Assembly (NCBI GenBank): GCA_910592005.1
Contig: CAJVPP010001368.1
Location: 1-20,495 of the forward strand
Length of the DNA stretch: 20,495 nucleotides
Source of the DNA: Funneliformis mosseae
Taxonomy: Eukaryota; Glomeromycota; Glomeromycetes; Glomerales; Glomeraceae
Direction of reading: 5' to 3'
Shown here: piece after piece, positions 19,555 to 20,495 of the stretch
Position numbering within the stretch: position 1 is the first letter of the stretch
Layout of the letters: each line of letters opens with the position of its first letter
Position numbers and translations under genes: made by a program
The notes under the pieces: generated by a model
Databases searched by the model: none
What the model saw: the letters and a program-made list of their open reading frames with translations, nothing else
Told to the model about the DNA's origin: nothing

Positions 19555-19640
19555 TTCAGCTGAGACTTGAACCTGTGACTATTGCAGTGTAACTCACAAT
19601 AGAAGCTCAGTTATTACCAACTGAACTAGAATTGCCAATT
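19555..19640 (-). repeat. tRNA-derived (SINE-like) relic
   Basis: On the minus strand TAGTTCAGTTGGTAA (19614-19628) matches an internal A box, and GGTTCAAGTCTC (19562-19573) matches a B box. Between them lies a CTATTG/CAATAG stem where the anticodon arm would be, and AGTT/AACT could form a D stem. The loop is 12 nt rather than 7, and neither the T stem nor the acceptor stem pairs. This is not a working tRNA gene, but it fits the promoter head of a SINE or a tRNA pseudogene. Confidence 0.55.
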
Positions 19641-20263
19641 CCTACTTCTTCTCAATAATAAAATTATTCTTTTATTTATCATATCATTTATACCTATTAT
19701 AGATTTTTTTTATGTACCTTTGAATTCTCACAAATTTGTTTTTTAAAACATTTTTATTTAATGATTTTTATAAAGCATATTATGATCATTTGGATTATCT
19801 TATTCAAATTGATTTCAATATATAGAATTTTTTAATTCAAATATATTTATTATATTATCTTAATTAAAAGACATAGAATTTTTATTTTAGATGTTGAATT
19901 ATTAATAATAAAATCTTCAATTTCTCTTTTATTTGATTTTTGTGAATTATTATTTATATTTAAATATTCTATATTATTATTATTATAGTTTTTTTCACTT
20001 TTTGCTAAATAAAACTTTTTATTTAATCTTTTTTTACTTAAACTTGCATTATATTCACTACTATTATAATATTTATGACTTTTTTAATTGTTAAAATAGC
20101 TTGTTAAATGATGAATATTTTAAAACAAATATTATAAATTTATATTATTGAAAGTTTTCTAATTCAATAAATTGCTATTTATTAAAAAATATTATAAATC
20201 AAAAAATTTTAAATTTATATATTGTCAACGCAGCAATTAACCAGTCATAATGAAGTCACGTGA
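19641..20263. other. AT-rich region, no gene
   Basis: No protein motif, RNA gene or clear repeat end is visible. Runs such as TTATTATTATTATAG near 19975 are low-complexity. Confidence 0.4.
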
Positions 20264-20398
20264 ATGACACAGTATAACGATCTCCTAATTCAAAATTCTG
20301 AAAATACTGAGAATTCTGCAAATTCTGAAAATACAGAGGATTTGCGTAACTCTAAAGATCTTCAAAATACTGATAATAATCATAATTTTACAAATTAA
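20264..20398 (+). CDS. Short Asn/Glu/Ser/Thr-rich repetitive frame, 44 aa
   Basis: The frame begins MTQYNDLLIQNSENTEN and repeats the tetrad N-S-E-N-T-E twice, then continues with NSKDLQNTDNN before TAA. The repeat is visible in DNA as AATTCTGAAAATACTGAG and AATTCTGAAAATACAGAG. It may be a disordered tail of a lost gene or simply an expanded short repeat. No function can be given, and it may not be translated. Confidence 0.2.
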   Translation: MTQYNDLLIQNSENTENSANSENTEDLRNSKDLQNTDNNHNFTN

Positions 20399-20495
20399 AC
20401 GAAATCTAAGGATATTTGGTGTTATACGTATTCTTAATATTCTAAATTTTATTATTATTTTTATTTTATTTTATATTTTTATTATTTTACGTATT

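Noticed and set aside
19555..19640. Functional tRNA gene
   Set aside because: Acceptor and T stems do not pair and the anticodon loop is oversized, so only a tRNA-derived relic is claimed.

Overview
The window looks like nuclear DNA of an AT-rich, intron-bearing eukaryote, most likely an arbuscular mycorrhizal (Glomeromycotina) fungus such as Rhizophagus. This is inferred from the very low GC of intergenic DNA, the short introns (about 55-90 nt) with GTAAGT-like donors and CTAAC-type branch sites, a Sel1-repeat gene of the kind greatly expanded in that group, and many decayed DNA transposons. Nothing in it is organised like a prokaryotic operon.

Layout. 1-1242 is intergenic. 1243-2466 is an intact Sel1-repeat gene (+), followed at 3205-3365 by a frameshifted scrap of a second Sel1 gene. 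3366-8330 is a long, extremely AT-rich desert with small dyads, degenerate repeats and homopolymers but no convincing gene. 8330-8985 is a dead Tc1-type transposase (+). 9383-10560 is the most unusual part: three tandem copies (period about 378 bp) of a unit with a GC-richer core and well-formed spliceosomal introns. It looks like a spliced, mostly non-coding transcript with tandemly duplicated exons, and I cannot assign it to a family. 11238-12237 is a UDP-glycosyltransferase pseudogene (+) that still has recognisable introns. 13269-14981 is an intact six-exon histidine acid phosphatase gene (-) for a secreted MINPP1-like protein of 438 aa, in which the usual proton-donor motif is altered. 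15175-15872 is a MULE-like MITE with perfect 19-bp inverted ends and a 10-bp target duplication. 16869-17276 holds two short coding-like fragments. 18115-18269 is a second small MITE. 18590-19640 is a less AT-rich repetitive region with a short-period degenerate array and a tRNA-derived SINE-like relic. The end is AT-rich with one short Asn/Glu/Ser-rich frame.

Only two protein genes, Sel1 and the phosphatase, appear functional. They are on opposite strands about 11 kb apart and show no sign of acting together. The rest records duplication, transposition and decay. The candidates for something undescribed are the tandem spliced repeat locus and, secondarily, the phosphatase with the atypical catalytic motif.
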